From Styela clava (Eukaryota; Chordata; Ascidiacea; Stolidobranchia; Styelidae): a stretch of DNA of 64,000 nt. The position numbers were made by a program, and so were the translations under genes. Below, one piece after another: positions 10,201-20,210 of this stretch; the stretch's first letter is position 1; every line of letters begins with the position of its first letter. The DNA lies in NCBI RefSeq assembly GCF_964204865.1, contig NC_135250.1:12710001-12774000 (forward strand). The letters run 5' to 3'. The notes under the pieces are model-generated. The model did not search any database. It saw nothing but the letters and a program-made list of their open reading frames with translations, and was not told the DNA's origin.

Positions 10201-12799
10201 CTCCTATGTAATAGAAAATTAAATAAAACAAAAATCTCACCTCTTCGGATGAACTCATTTTTGATCCCGTTAGTCCAGGTACCATTGGATTCATCAAATG
10301 TATCCTTTTTCTGTATCCAAGTGCAGGCATATACTGATAATAAAAATTGAACTAAGTAAGACCTCGAAACCTAATCAATTGACAATGAAAGATGTTGAAA
10401 AGGCATAGGATACCTAGTTGTGAAACTACCTTTATGACAACGCATTAGGTTTAGGGAAAAGCATTTGGAAAAATCACCTTTTCTGCAAAAGTAAAAATTT
10501 TTCGTTGATCCACTCCACCAAATTGTGCATCGACGTCAAGGTATTCTTCATCCAAAGCCTGATTGAAACAAACCATTCACCTTTGTTTATTATTCTAAGA
10601 TTAAACGTTAAATAACTGGGTGAAACCGCGGCCGCACTTTTATTGAACATATGCTTCCTAGTAATTGCGGCCACAAAAATTTAGGGCATTTTAAGTTGTA
10701 ACGTCATAGGCATAAATAATAATTGGGGTATAATTTACTTCGCAATGCAAAAGGATTAAAATTATTCACACATACTAGATTAAACTAAATTGAAAACTTG
10801 CTTTGCGGGCCGTACACAATTCAAAATTCGCACTTCTTCGCGGGCTGCGGTTGCACACCCCTGCACTACAGAAAACAAAGAAAAATGATAAATTCAGTTA
10901 TCATGCCTGCAATCCAGGATATAGAAGTCCACTCAGTAATGGATGATCCACTTGCTTAACAACTTCTGCTCCTGCCTTTTTTGCATCGTGCTAAAAAACG
11001 TATTTAGAAGATCAGTCGGATACAAAAACTTGATAGTTAGTTTTCAGGGGTATACCGTACTTACCTCAGTCACTACTGATGTTAACCTGTAGACATCCAG
11101 AGTATATTTCTTATCTAATTGATAATCTGTCCCTTTAACAAAGTTTAACTTATTCAATGGAACATTGATGGATTCCAACATCGCTTTAATTACAGCTTCA
11201 TAGTATCTTAAAATAGAAGTGACATAAACTTTTATACCTGATCAACGATAATACATGTTCGTTTTACATGACTTTCTAACAAAATTTCCGAATGAATAGT
11301 CAAAGCAGTTTGACTAATATAATTCCTATTCAAGACATTGGCGCATCATGCTAGCGTGAGGAATACGCTTGCCTTTGCGCCTGTGCTTACTCTGCGCAAG
11401 TTCGCAAGTTTGAATTCAGTAGAGGATTATTATGCTGGAACTCCATCCAACATCAAGTACATGCATCTGAAAAAAATTATTGGCCAACTAATCCCATACC
11501 AGACATTGCAACTGGATAAGAGGCCGTGGTTTGTCATATGATTGAGCAATATCATCTACTTTCCTCTCCCCAGGATAAATATAAAAATCCATTCTTATCC
11601 CGTCCTGGTTAGAAATTGTAGTTAATAATCTCACTTTGTTCGTAATTCTAAAAGTTCCCATGGTGCTTTCATATTATCCAAGTACGCATGAAGATCAGCC
11701 AGTAATATCGTAACCTAAAAATAAGTAGAAACATTTGAAAACAATGAATTAAATTATCTCAGATTTTTAATTTACTCTGGCAAAACAATTTGCAAACATT
11801 GGATTTTCAAATAATTTTATGATATTTACCATAAAATTAATTCAAATACAACACACATTATGTGGATATGGATATGGATAGATAATGCTGCTTTTAGATT
11901 AAAAATTCTCACATGACAGCCAGCTTTCAAAAAGTCTGCTATTTTTGACATGGGAACAAAATAAGCAATATGAGGTTTTCCTGTTGTTGCTGTTCCCCAG
12001 TAGACTTTAACATCTCGCTCCTTTAGTATCTCTGTCAACTTGTCATCTCCCAACACCTCCTATCAAAAAATATTAGCACGTAGATTACTAGGAGCGAATG
12101 ACAACTATGTTTATGTGGAGATGAATGGTATTAGATTCAGAAATTCATGTTAGACATACAAAGGATGACAGGAAAAGTTAGCACAAATTTGTAACATTTC
12201 TCAGTTAAACTCTTTCATCGCCAATAACAAATATAAAAAGATGGGAGTATTCAAACAATTCGTGTCAGGGCAGCAAGGAGAAGTAAAAGAAAAGAAGTAA
12301 AAGAGAAAAAAAGCAAGGAGAAGAATCAGGATTAAATTGATGGATTCGGCATAAACCAGGGCCACCCCAAAATTTAAAACTGTAAAAGGATAATGCCGAG
12401 TCTCACACAGCGCAAGGCAGCAAGGAGGTTTCTATTAATAAAAAATGAACCAAGAGAATGGGGCATTATACATTCATACCACAGTGCACAATGTGATATA
12501 ATAATACAATTAGTCTTAGATAAGATAAGATTTACATATTTATCCCGGGGGAGAGGAAAGCCGATAAGACAGCTTATCCATATGGCGAACCACGGCCTCT
12601 CGTTCGGTTACCATTCCAAGTCGGGTATGGGATTAGTTATATTGTTTGTTTTCGGAAGCATGGACTTGGTGGTGGAGGAAGCCGTAACCGACCAGCGGTT
12701 ACGTGAACCACCAATGGCCTAGTCAAATTATGTCCATACCTGAAGATGTCGAACAATTAATTCCTTTTTCTCATGCAAAGGCAAACTAGTCTGAGCCAT
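4280..12799 (-). CDS. YARS1: Cytosolic tyrosine--tRNA ligase with C-terminal EMAPII-like domain (14 exons)
   Basis: Charges tRNA-Tyr with tyrosine in the cytosol. Exons, 5' to 3' on the minus strand: 12799-12740, 12059-11913, 11714-11635, 11206-11065, 10990-10907, 10558-10478, 10333-10241, 10000-9865, 9772-9687, 8765-8630, 8002-7893, 5707-5508, 5136-4995, 4390-4280. They join in frame to 1608 nt (535 aa; human is 528). Class I signatures are present: HIAY (~50-53, HIGH-like) after [10 protein letters not shown], and KMSSS (~223-227). The ELR tripeptide of the cytokine-like face is kept (~92-94). A short glycine-rich linker (KKGGGGSGD, about 355) leads to the EMAPII-like tRNA-binding/cytokine domain (~370-535: [30 protein letters not shown]). 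All introns are GT-AG except intron 5 (10906-10559), where the only phase-compatible donor is CAG|GCATGA. The start ATG lies in the context of the family N-terminus. Introns hold at least seven transposon copies. Confidence 0.95.
5216..5412 (+). mobile_element. Putative SINE fragment (YARS1 intron 12)
   Basis: Shares the 3' module of the copies at 11331-11597, 12527-12722 and 62475-62768: a GGTAATCGGAAGCGAG box, then CGTGGTTCACCATATGATGAAG, a TTTCCTCTGCCCAGTGATAAATATGTAAATCC tail and, upstream, a TTCGAATCTCG sequence resembling a tRNA B box. Plus orientation, antisense to YARS1. Confidence 0.55.
6184..6392. mobile_element. MITE of the GTGTGTACCA-ended family (YARS1 intron 11)
   Basis: Ends CGAAGTGTGTGTACCAATATGG and AACACACACTACGGGAGTACCG. 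The interior (TTCATCAAGTTGTGTA, TTCACTTGCCTAACACAGACAGTCC, AACAGAACTAAAATA) is the reverse complement of the copy at 9160-9372, which fixes the family. No coding capacity. Confidence 0.7.
6461..7818. mobile_element. Non-autonomous hAT element, 1358 bp (YARS1 intron 11)
   Basis: Terminal inverted repeats CAGGGGTGTGCAA and TTGCACACCCCTG are typical of hAT (Charlie-like) ends. Flanking 8-bp target duplications CTCTAGAT (6453-6460) and CCCTAGAT (7819-7826) differ at one base and fit the hAT nTCTAGAn preference. The interior lacks a transposase frame, so it depends on a source elsewhere. Confidence 0.9.
8162..8476. mobile_element. Short degenerate hAT MITE, 315 bp (YARS1 intron 10)
   Basis: Ends CATGGATGTGCAACCTGCGG and TTAGGGGTCCCTG are eroded hAT terminal repeats. 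Flanks CGTTAAAT (8154-8161) and CTTTAAAT (8477-8484) form an 8-bp duplication with one mismatch. Sub-terminal sequence (GTATTTGGCCCTCTTGTATTAAAAG) resembles the right end of the 6461-7818 element. Confidence 0.7.
9160..9372. mobile_element. MITE, inverted relative to the 6184 copy (YARS1 intron 9)
   Basis: Runs from TCCCGTAGTGTGTGTACCAGG to CCATATTGGTACACACACCTGGAG. It contains GGTTAACGTTAGGCCATAATTTTA, matching the interior of the foldback element at 10-262, which links the two groups into one family. No coding capacity. Confidence 0.7.
10740..10860. mobile_element. 5'-truncated hAT MITE end (YARS1 intron 5)
   Basis: The right end GGGCTGCGGTTGCACACCCCTG matches the hAT terminus at 45629-45644. 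The 80 bp before it (AGATTAAACTAAATTGAAAACTTGC, TTCAAAATTCGCAC) match the interior of that element. The left end is not recognisable. It lies ~45 bp from the non-canonical GC donor of this intron. Confidence 0.6.
11331..11597 (+). mobile_element. Putative SINE (YARS1 intron 3)
   Basis: Begins with a CATCATGCTAGCGTGAGGAAT block similar to the start of the copy at 62475. It has a TTTGAATTCAG B-box-like site and ends with CGTGGTTTGTCATATGATTGAG and CTTTCCTCTCCCCAGGATAAATATAAAAATCC. Plus orientation. Confidence 0.6.
12527..12722 (-). mobile_element. Putative SINE, minus orientation (YARS1 intron 1)
   Basis: Reads on the minus strand as the same 3' module: GGTAACCGAACGAGAGGCCG, CGTGGTTCGCCATATGGATAAG, CTTTCCTCTCCCCCGGGATAAATATGTAAATC, then a short (TTATC)n tail at 12515-12530. 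Internal similarity to 62600-62765 (GGTCGGTTACGGCTTC) supports the family call. Confidence 0.6.
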
Positions 12800-12868
12800 T
12801 TTGAGCCGAAATACCGTGGTACAGAAACTCCTCGATATACGCAGATTGCACCTTTATTATGAATGAAT

Positions 12869-12968
12869 TGATGAAATTGTCACGTTGAGTCTCAACTCAG
12901 CCGTGACGAGTGACACAGCATGATGCAACCAATGACATTAAACAACATGATAGGCAACTCTGACGTCA
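12869..12968. promoter_or_regulatory. Candidate stress-response/CRE sites upstream of YARS1
   Basis: Within 170 bp upstream of the YARS1 ATG are TGATGAAAT (12869-12877), TGATGCAAC (12921-12929) and a palindromic TGACGTCA (12961-12968), with CCAAT at 12929-12933. The first two fit the C/EBP-ATF response element consensus TGATGxAAx bound by ATF4 on aminoacyl-tRNA synthetase promoters in vertebrates; the third is a full CRE. Function here is inferred from motif match and position only. Confidence 0.4.
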
Positions 12969-14219
12969 CTCCATAAGACTACAGGCAAAACATTGTATTT
13001 CATGATACGCTCCAATGCACATATTTCTCGTCGCCTTTCGCGTCCGTTTTCCGCTCGCTTTTGCTACTCGGCGTCTTTTTTACGTGTAGTACCTGCCTTT
13101 TTGCGCCTGTAACAAAACAAAATAATCTCTATATCTAAAAAGTTTTGCTTACTTGGAAAGCTGGAATAACAGGCAAGCTGTAAAGAGCAATTCTGGACAT
13201 CATAGACGTTTTTTTTTATCAGAGAAGATTACAAACGCGATAGCGGAAAGATTTGTGTGGAACATTTTGCAGATAATGACAAAGTTCAAAGTTAGTAATT
13301 TTTATGTTTGCGCTTAATCATTGGAATTTCATTTAAAGAGGGTGTCATACAAAACTGTGCTGCGATACAATTCCATAACACAAAGTTTGCACCTATCGAA
13401 CTTGCTTTTGTAGGTGAATTTATTAGACATATTACATATTCAGTTAATCGTAGGTAACATTGCTGGTACATAATGCATCGTAGATAGGTTTGTTTAAATT
13501 TAGGAATTTAGCTCATAGCTCACTAATTAATATTATCTTCTATGCAGGAGGTTGCAGGGCTGAATTCAACTTGCAGCCTTACCGATCACCTGACGATGCT
13601 CATTTAGTTTGGCTCGAGCAAGTCTTCTTGAAATGCTTGTGTGGATGGAAACTACCCATATTTTTTGCCTTCCTCCGATTTTAGACAAATTTATTCTGAG
13701 GGATTTCGCATATAATTCTCACTGATTGTTGGCTGTTTATAATTCCTATTGATTGTGAATTCTGATTATAACAATGAGTTGAAAATTTTTTTACCTAATT
13801 TACTGGCACCTTTTTCTTGTCAATACTCCAAGCTGAGGTAATAAACATGACAATACATTTATGTCATCTGGAAGCAAAATATGCACACTAATTAATAGTT
13901 TGGCACATTGAGATAATACATCATGACAGAAAATACAAGTTAAAGATATGTATGACCATCACATGGTAATTAAAATTAAAAAAAATTAATAGGGGCTGTG
14001 GAGTATGGAAAGTTCAAGACAAAGAAAAGAACAAATGTTCATAGCTCATGAACTCTCAATTTTGCCTCCTTTGCTTTGTGAAGGCCAATATGTTTCGAGT
14101 GGCTGAATTGGTTTACCTTTATGATAGCAACGATTTTGTATTTAATATAGCGAGATTATTTCAATTTAATTGAAGTGATATAATTTCGCAAAGCAATGCT
14201 TGAATCGTCTAGAATAGAT
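12969..14219. other. Intergenic, no gene recognised
   Basis: Upstream flank of YARS1. Reading frames are short and show no family resemblance. A G/C-richer patch at 13020-13100 with CGTCGCC, GCGTCCG and CGGCGTC may be part of the promoter region. Confidence 0.4.
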
Positions 14220-15406
14220 CAGTGGTGTCAAACTCATGGGTTTTCGAGAGCCGCATTGCATTTTGAAAATTGTAAAAAGAGCCGCAAACAGTTTTTGATA
14301 ATGTATACTTAAAAGATATTTTTAAGATAGTTTTAGTTTGTGACATATATTGTGATGCAACTAAACAGTTGGATTAAGTTTTATTATTTTCTTCAATTTC
14401 AAATGCAATTACATATTAATATTTGCATTCCACTATTATTGCAACATTTGCAAGTTACAGTTTTTATTATAGAAAATCGTAAAATTCTATGTACAACCAT
14501 TAAAATCATTTTTGAACAAGCTTTGAATAAGGAAAGAATAATACATACACTAAAAATAACTTAATCTAAATATATGAACCTAAAATTAACAAAAATACTA
14601 CAGTATAAACTCAATGTTTTAATAATTACATTTGTCCTGGCGTTTGGCATCTTTTTTGTGTCACCAGCATACTAAGGCCAGTCTGAAATGATTTTATAGT
14701 ACCAACTCTAACTAACGAGGCCACATGATCATGGGTTTATCTGGATCTTTACGAATGTTTAATTAATTCCAGTAATGCAAAAAAGTTACTTTTATCATTT
14801 CATGTATAGATCAGTAAAAAAACAACTGACAGATTTTTTCGACAAGACATTTCGCACTACATTGCGTGGCATAGGATTGCTTGAATTATTATTGATATTG
14901 ATTTTTAGTAACTAAGTCGTTGTATAATTATATTAATATACAAACACATGGAAATTTTCTGTTCGAAGTTGGTCTTCGAATTTGTCATATTGACTGCTGA
15001 GCTTATTGTGTTTTTTGATTGTATTGACGGAAATATGACAAATTAAACAATGTGCTTCAGAATTTTGTGAAGAGCAGAAATGTTACAACTCCCATTTTCT
15101 TCGAAAATGCCACCTTCTTCATGTACTTTGCGTTTAATTTAATTACTCAAGTGTTTTATTCAAGTATTCTTTTGCTAGCTTGATGTGTATTCTTAATTGG
15201 GTCAAAATGTGGACAAAAAAATTAATATTCCAAAACTACTTTCAGTAAATTGTTTTCTGTGTGAATAATCAATTTCACTTTAGAAAGTTTGAAAAATCTA
15301 TTACATTTAGATAAAAAAAAAAACTTTAAAAATACTATTACAATTATTGTTAAGCGTTCGAGGGCCGGACTGGAAATTCTCTGGGGCCGCGAGTTTGAGA
15401 TCCCTG
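14220..15406. mobile_element. Non-autonomous hAT element, 1187 bp
   Basis: Left end CAGTGGTGTCAAACTCATGG and right end CCGCGAGTTTGAGATCCCTG are imperfect inverted hAT termini. Flanks GAATAGAT (14212-14219) and GTCTAGAT (15407-15414) are an eroded 8-bp duplication. GAGCCGCATTGCATTTTG near the left end and GGGCCGGACTGG near the right are typical hAT sub-terminal sequence. No transposase frame seen. Confidence 0.85.
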
Positions 15407-15685
15407 GTCTAGATTGAAGTTGTTCGAAAAATATATGATAGTATTTTATCATGAATGATGATTATACCCCTTCCGGAATTTCTTCTATAGTACTACCAAA
15501 AGTTGATGAACCAAATATAACACAGGTGCAGTGAGGTACCCGTAATCCTCATTTCCAAAGCTGTTTTAAGTATGTCTGGCGTGTTTTGTGCCTTTTTACA
15601 AATAAGACCGCTTATGCAATCTTACGCTTTGGAATTTTTAGTTATTTTCCTCAAGCCCTGCAGGATGTGGGGGCCATACACAACT

Positions 15686-15993
15686 CTACCGGAGGGTCAA
15701 ATGTCTTTGCATGCCTCCATAGGTTGTTTTTCTATTGCAATTTTCTATTTTCAATTGCATTATATTTCTTGGAATCACACTGTCACTGATATGTCGCCAG
15801 ACTTCTGATATCTCCCCGTCTGCTATAGTTGTCCTGTGAATAAATAATAGGAAATTGAGATTAGACGAATAGTTGAAAGTTTTGCTTTATGTCGGCTTAA
15901 TTTCTTGATTGATATACTTCCTATTTCTGCTATTGCCTCTTGTGCTGCAAGAGTCTCACAATGCTTAGACAGGTTTGTCCACAACTTTCACAT
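15686..15993 (-). pseudogene. Two short coding-like segments with strong acceptors, zinc-finger-like
   Basis: On the minus strand, a good acceptor (CTCCTCTCTTTTTTCAG) precedes 15993-15930, which reads CESCGQTCLSIVRLLQHKR before a stop. This has the C-x2-C ... L-x2-H spacing of a C2H2 finger and resembles the terminal finger of some LINE ORF2 proteins. A second acceptor (TTATTTATTCACAG) precedes 15833-15686, open for 48 codons (TTIADGEISEVWRHISDSV at its start). No donor joins them in an obvious frame. Relic of a retroelement or of a small gene; uncertain. Confidence 0.2.
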
Positions 15994-16472
15994 CTGAAAA
16001 AAGAGAGGAGATTTAATAATTTTCGTTAAGAATAAATAAAGCAGTCTATATGATTCAGAATGGAAAAGCTAATAAATCCAATATCTCATGTTTTATTTAA
16101 AAAATATTTTACTGAATTTGGTATATAAACCAACTAATAAAAGGGTTTAGTCAGAAAATTACAAGCATTCGTGGCTCCGAATACTTGAGAAATCAGACTA
16201 TACAATATAGACCGGTATGAGTGAAATGTTAGGTGAACTTGTTAACACTTTGATTCAATACGCAAATAAAAGTGAATGCGTAATAGTATGTTACAATGAG
16301 CAGCAATCAACAATGAGTATATATCCTCACTGATTAAAAAAATCTAACTGGAGGTGCATGAACTATTTGAAACCATAAGGGGTAAGTAAATATGTAATTT
16401 CGGCAAATGGGCAACTACGTACCATACTGAATTAATAACTTCGTAGTATTTGACAAAGGCTGGCTTTCCCAC

Positions 16473-16874
16473 ATGTACTTAACAGTGCGATGCCCGGGTG
16501 TGATATACAACAATAGTATTCACCTTACCTTTTACCGATTTCTTTTTACCCCAACTTTCGAAAATATCATTAAAATCGACAACAACTGTCAAAGCAGACA
16601 CGAACACCATTCGTGCTACGCCTTGAAAGCAGCACACATCCGCTCGTTTTCGTCTCGTCAAGTATGTGCATTGGAGCGTGCTATCGAATACGATCTTCGG
16701 ACAAAAATGCCGGAGTTGCGCATCATGTTGTTTAATGTCATTGATGCAACCTTTCCCTCGATGGCATCGTCGATGAAATTGATGAAAAACCCGCAAGACT
16801 CGGAAGAGCTCTTCGTCTATCTATCTGCCAATCTATTCGGCAGCGTATACTACAAGACCGAAAAGAAATATTGA
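16473..16874 (+). CDS. Unrecognised 133-codon open frame, doubtful gene
   Basis: Open from ATG (16473) to the stop at 16872-16874 in locally G/C-richer DNA, with an overlapping 105-codon frame on the opposite strand. The plus frame has an uncharged N-terminal stretch and a more protein-like second half (KMPELRIMLFNVIDATF, QDSEELFVYLSANLFGSVY). No family was recognised and no splice context is clear. It could be an exon of a lineage-specific gene, a decayed element, or chance. Confidence 0.2.
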   Translation: MYLTVRCPGVIYNNSIHLTFYRFLFTPTFENIIKIDNNCQSRHEHHSCYALKAAHIRSFSSRQVCALERAIEYDLRTKMPELRIMLFNVIDATFPSMASSMKLMKNPQDSEELFVYLSANLFGSVYYKTEKKY

Positions 16875-18598
16875 TAGACTGCGGGACAGCATATTAATTC
16901 CACGCCACATTACTAGAGTCTATAATCATAATGCATTGAAAGCGTTACGGAAACATTGCAGTAGTCGGATGCGCGGTAAGGACTAGGCTAAAAGTGTCTC
17001 CTTGAGGGATATGCATGTTTGCAAACCTGCCATTTTTGGAGATCCCAGAGATCGTATAACTAACCGGAGGAAATTCTACCCTTGAGGCACGATGACATTA
17101 TTTTGATCATCAAGAATCATAATGCATTGTCTGCGAAAATAAAATACAAGCAACTTCGCCAATGACTGTATTCTTGAAATTATTGATAGCGAAGAGCATG
17201 AGTATGGCAAATTCTAAATTTTCCAATCAAATCAATTACGTCTTGGCCTAACATTACAACTCGTATTGATTAGAGCGTGTTGACTTTGAAGCCTTCGTTA
17301 TTAACCAGGTCTTGTACAATAATGCCTCTGCGTAGCATACTCTTGCGAACATTTCAGGTTTGTCCCATGAGTGTAGAACACTTGGTTATCTATCTGCCTG
17401 TTCATGACACACTCTCCATACACATTTGAGACAAAACTGGTTCTTTCGAGGAAAATCAGTTTTTTTTTGTAGACCGAAAGTGTCTCTTCCTTGGACTTTG
17501 AGCTCGATGTATACGAAAATTTAACCACAACTAATTCTTATCGCATAAATGCTACATAATCCATTGGACCGGGCCCTTTCACAATTTCTAAAATACTGTC
17601 ACATAGCAGACAACTTTGCTTCTGGAGAAGACAGCGCCCCCAGTGCTCACCTATTCAAACATTTATGCCTTTTTGAGGCAAAGTGAAGAGATGAGAGAGA
17701 TTTTATTATCCCAGACAAAAGTCAACACTATTATAAATTCAAGTCAGAATAGAAAATAATTAAACAGTAATTGGTTGTAATCTTTGTTTTGTATGAGTCA
17801 GTATGCATGACTGATAAAGGCCTCCGAAGACGCTGACCCACGAGCAAGTGCTGTAAATAAGCAATAATTCGATTACATTGTAATTTGCGATGACGTAATC
17901 ATTTTTGAAGAAATTATACAATATAAAGATGATTTGTACCTGAGATGCCAGCTAACGGTTAAATAAAATCGTGACCGTTAACCATCCAAAATCGATTATT
18001 CATTTCCAGCCCTGGTTGGAATACATATAGTACATCGCTTAAACACTATTTTCTCATTCTGCTAAACACTAAAATTTATATCCACATTACAGAACTATTT
18101 CATCATTTTATTTTCCTCTGTATCTCGCCTCGCTGTGTTATAATCAACTATCATTGCGTTTTGTTTGATGCATATCTAAAATTTGGAAACATGACTCAAA
18201 AATTGTCAAATAGTATTTACCCAAAAGAATGAAAACACGCCCATGACTAGCCATGATTGAAACTCTATCTGAATGGAAAAAGTGCCGCAGCGGCAGTACA
18301 AATTTTAATTGTCATTGTAAGTTATTTCTGGTATAATTACGAAAATAAATTGAGCCGGAGAACCATATATTCTTGTGAGTTCAACCTAATAATATTTATT
18401 TGTCACTGGACTACTAAAAACTAAAATAAGAAAAAGTTGTTGTTTATTCGAAATTCTCGTTTTACACTTAAAAATCAGCAACCAGTAACATTTCGTTTCT
18501 ATCGCGACTGGCCATGGAGTAACAATGTAGGTCAACTATGATCATTTTAGGTTTAAGTGTTTTTCGTGTGGTGCGTGTTACTTTCCGAGGCTTTCATC
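16875..18598. other. Intergenic, no gene recognised
   Basis: Short frames only on both strands. A 75-codon minus frame at 17301-17528 has no recognisable motif. Nothing else supported. Confidence 0.4.
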
Positions 18599-19833
18599 TA
18601 GAGATGTATCGGTATCGGCAATATCAGCCATTTTTTCGGTATCGGCCATGTCTTGGTATCGGTTAGATTAAGGCCGATATTTCCGATATATTTACCCAAT
18701 TTGATATGGTCCAGAATGTTTTAAAAGATAAGTTGGAAATTGGAATACTACTTTTTAATTTATTTTTTGTCTGGAGAGATTGTGAGCTATGAGCCATACA
18801 TGTCCCCACCTTCGCGAGAGAATCGGATTCACGTGTTTTTAGCAATTTATCAGCCAAACTAGCTCAACTAATTTGGCTATTTCCGCTGTCAAATTTTTAT
18901 ATTGACATTTTTAATATTACATAGTCATTATGAAGAAATATATCAACAATATATCACAGCACATAACAAAAAGCAACTAGGCGCCCATAGTTTTAAATCA
19001 TACAATGGAATTGGGGTCCTTATTAACGGCACATGGACTTTTGGCACGGGTATAAATTCTGACTGTTTGTTGTCAAGTACGAGTGTCATTTAGTCCGTCG
19101 ACATCGATAAACTAAATTCCGACACAATTATCCCTCTACGCAGGTAATAATTTTAATTTTGTTTAACTATACAATTTCTTTATAGATATATTGACATGAC
19201 CGTCTAGCCCTAGACTGTCTCAGAATATATGATACAATTGTAAAATATTATAAAATAGTAAAGTAAAAAAAACATCCTCGACGGTTATAGGTAGGTCTTC
19301 TTATTGTCGGTGCTGATCGATATTCTTTCATGTTGGCTTTGACTTATTGCGTCGACGATTACGATTAGCCACGAAATAAAATATTTGTAAAATGCTTTTA
19401 ATTTGAACGTAGGACGGCGGCGCTAGAATGTGTGGGTGATATTCGATATTCTTTTGAACACGAATAACGATATTCGAATGTCGCGATATTAACATTAAAT
19501 TCAAATTAAACATCCCGGCTTATGAGTTTTCTAATTGAACACCGAGATTACTAGCGTTACTCTACAATGTATCTTAATCAGTTAAAGCATATGGATACCA
19601 AACATCAATTTCATATTATGTGATATATCTTTTTTTGATCTGAAATAATGTGTACTATGAACAACGCTCATAGACTATTGTTTTAACCCGACTGCCCTAC
19701 ACAGCACACCTAATTAGGTAACAATTACATAGTATCGGTATCGGGATATCGGCATTTTTGTAGTATCGGCATCGGCGTTTTTACCTGGTATCGGATCGGT
19801 ATCGGCGACAAAAGTGGTATCGGTACATCTCTA
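18599..19833. mobile_element. Non-autonomous hAT element, 1235 bp, with perfect 8-bp target duplication
   Basis: Ends TAGAGATGTATCGGTATCGG and GGTATCGGTACATCTCTA are inverted hAT termini. Both flanks read CTTTCATC exactly (18591-18598 and 19834-19841). The sub-termini are tandem runs of GGTATCGGCAT-type motifs on both sides (18608-18665 and 19732-19825), which may be transposase-binding arrays. No transposase frame. The intact duplication suggests a younger insertion than the other copies here. Confidence 0.93.
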
Positions 19834-20107
19834 CTTTCATCTATGAACTTACACTGGTGGTGCTAGGGAGCAATATACCTCAGCAGTTGCACCATATCGT
19901 CTGCCAAAAGGTAGTCTGGTCCTAAGCCAATATTGACACAACCAGCCGTATTGAGCGTGAGGTATGGTTCATGCCTAGCATAGCCTATGCCATGATCAAC
20001 TATACCAACGAATGTTTTTTTGTAATATAATATCAGTTCCACTCAGATTTACTTACTGTATAGTCAAATCAATATGAAAATATTAAATAAAGATATGAAA
20101 GATGATA

Positions 20108-20210
20108 CTCCTGAAGTATGCGCACCAAGATGTCGCATAACCTGAACCCTAACCTGGTACACAACCTAAGTTCAGGTTGTGCGCCATTTTGGTGCGCATA
20201 CTTCAGGAGG
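20108..20210. mobile_element. Short foldback MITE, ~103 bp
   Basis: Arms CTCCTGAAGTATGCGCACCAAGATG and its reverse complement (CATTTTGGTGCGCATACTTCAGGAG) enclose CTGAACCCTAACCTGGTACACAACC. This is a miniature of the element at 10-262. It can fold into one near-continuous hairpin. Confidence 0.75.
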
